From: Gammaproteobacteria bacterium
GTDB taxonomy: Bacteria > Pseudomonadota > Gammaproteobacteria > Pseudomonadales > Pseudomonadaceae
Length of the DNA: 5,801 nt
Assembly (NCBI GenBank): GCA_012735335.1
Contig: JAAYHO010000005.1
Span: 1-5,801 of the forward strand
Direction of reading: 5' to 3'
The notes below the pieces were generated by a model. The model made no database searches and had not been told where the DNA came from. It was given only the letters and a program-made list of their open reading frames with translations. Each line of letters starts with the position of its first letter. Position 1 is the first letter of the stretch. A program made the translations under genes and the position numbers. Below are positions 5,215 to 5,801 of the stretch, piece by piece.

Positions 5215-5801
5215 ATGAGCAAGCAGGTGGAGTTCTATTTCGATGTAGGCAGTCCGGCCAGCTATCTGGCCTGGACCCAGATCGGCGCACTGGCCGAGCG
5301 CCAGGGCGGCACGGTGGTTTATCAGCCAATGCTGCTGGGCGGCGTATTCAAGGCCACCGGCAACAGCTCACCGGCCACGGTACCGGCCAAGGGACGCTAT
5401 ACCCGGGTGGACTTCCAGCGCTTTGCCCGGCGCTACGGTGTGCCCTTCGCCCACAACCCATTCTTCCCGATCAACACCATGCAGCTGATGCGCGGGGCCG
5501 CAGCTTATCTGGGCAGCGAGCAGTTTCAGCCCTATCTGAAGGCGGTATTTCAGGCCATGTGGGTCGACGGCAAGGACATGGGCAACCCCGAGGTAGTCGC
5601 CGAGGTGCTGGGCGCAGCAGGCTTCAATATCGCCGAGCTGATGCAGAAGATCAACGACCAGCAGGTCAAGGACCGGCTGCGGGACATCACCGAGCGCGCC
5701 ATCGAGCGCGGCGTATTCGGCGCGCCGACCTGCTTTGTCGGGGATGAGATGTTCTTCGGTCAGGACCGGCTGGATTTTGTTGAGGAGGCGTTGGCAGAGG
5801 G
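5215..5801 (+). CDS. DsbA-family / 2-hydroxychromene-2-carboxylate isomerase-like protein (3' end cut by window edge)
   Basis: The frame is open to the window end; 195 residues are visible of a family usually near 200, so only a few are missing. It has a thioredoxin fold with an inserted helical domain (DsbA/kappa-class GST-like). VEFYFDVGSPASYLAW (5-20) carries Ser13 (AGT, 5251-5253) where DsbA has its redox CxxC; this is the glutathione-contacting serine of 2-hydroxychromene-2-carboxylate (HCCA) isomerase. Also typical are P-x-L-L-G-G-V-F (39-46), FFPINTMQLMRGA (about 83-95), MWVDGKDMGNPEV (about 115-127), and GVFGAPTCFVGDEMFFGQDRL near the C terminus, with the cis-Pro of GAPT. So a glutathione-dependent isomerase or transferase is more likely than a disulfide oxidoreductase. 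No signal peptide is seen; it should be cytoplasmic. AGGAG (5204-5208) sits 6 bases before the ATG. No naphthalene-pathway genes are nearby, so HCCA itself is not necessarily the substrate. Confidence 0.9.
   Translation, partial: MSKQVEFYFDVGSPASYLAWTQIGALAERQGGTVVYQPMLLGGVFKATGNSSPATVPAKGRYTRVDFQRFARRYGVPFAHNPFFPINTMQLMRGAAAYLGSEQFQPYLKAVFQAMWVDGKDMGNPEVVAEVLGAAGFNIAELMQKINDQQVKDRLRDITERAIERGVFGAPTCFVGDEMFFGQDRLDFVEEALAE

Noticed and set aside
1..5801. CRISPR arrays, tRNA or rRNA genes, insertion sequences, attachment sites
   Set aside because: On reading both strands I saw no regularly spaced repeats, no tRNA-like cloverleaf sequence, no transposase and no terminal inverted repeats. The window is almost entirely protein-coding.

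Overview
The window comes from a high-GC gammaproteobacterium, most probably a member of the Pseudomonadaceae. The order ubiB-hisI-hisE-tatA-tatB-tatC-rsmE is the one I know from Pseudomonas genomes, and each protein reads like its Pseudomonas orthologue. hisI and hisE are separate genes here, unlike the fused hisIE of enteric bacteria. Placement below family (for example a Halopseudomonas-type species) is a guess from memory, not something the sequence proves.

Region 1 (1-3868, + strand) is a compact, probably polycistronic housekeeping block. It begins inside ubiB (ubiquinone biosynthesis; its 5' part lies outside the window). It continues with hisI and hisE (consecutive histidine biosynthesis steps, with overlapping ORFs), then tatA, tatB and tatC (twin-arginine protein export), and ends with rsmE (16S rRNA m3U1498 methyltransferase). 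Gaps are 0-23 bp. tatB/tatC and tatC/rsmE share ATGA stop-start overlaps and have no visible Shine-Dalgarno sequence, so translational coupling is likely. tatA has a strong Shine-Dalgarno right behind a small hairpin. I see no transcription start inside the block.

Region 2 (3869-5801) is accessory in character. An HxlR-family regulator on the - strand converges on rsmE with no intergenic base: the two stop codons together form TGATCA. It diverges from a two-gene + strand unit: an atypical short-chain dehydrogenase/reductase (SDR) whose YxxxK tyrosine is phenylalanine, and a DsbA/2-hydroxychromene-2-carboxylate isomerase-type thioredoxin-fold protein cut by the right edge just before its end. 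The 115-bp divergent region is A-rich and carries two 17-bp imperfect direct repeats, each with a dyad-like GTTC-N7-(G/A)AAC core, next to a TTGACA hexamer. These are good candidate operators for the HxlR protein.

The reading I favour for region 2 is a small, self-contained regulated module in which a possibly thiol-sensing repressor controls a redox- or glutathione-linked enzyme pair. Its substrate cannot be read from the sequence. Region 1 is ordinary and well understood. Region 2 holds the only material with real novelty potential, and it is a modest one.
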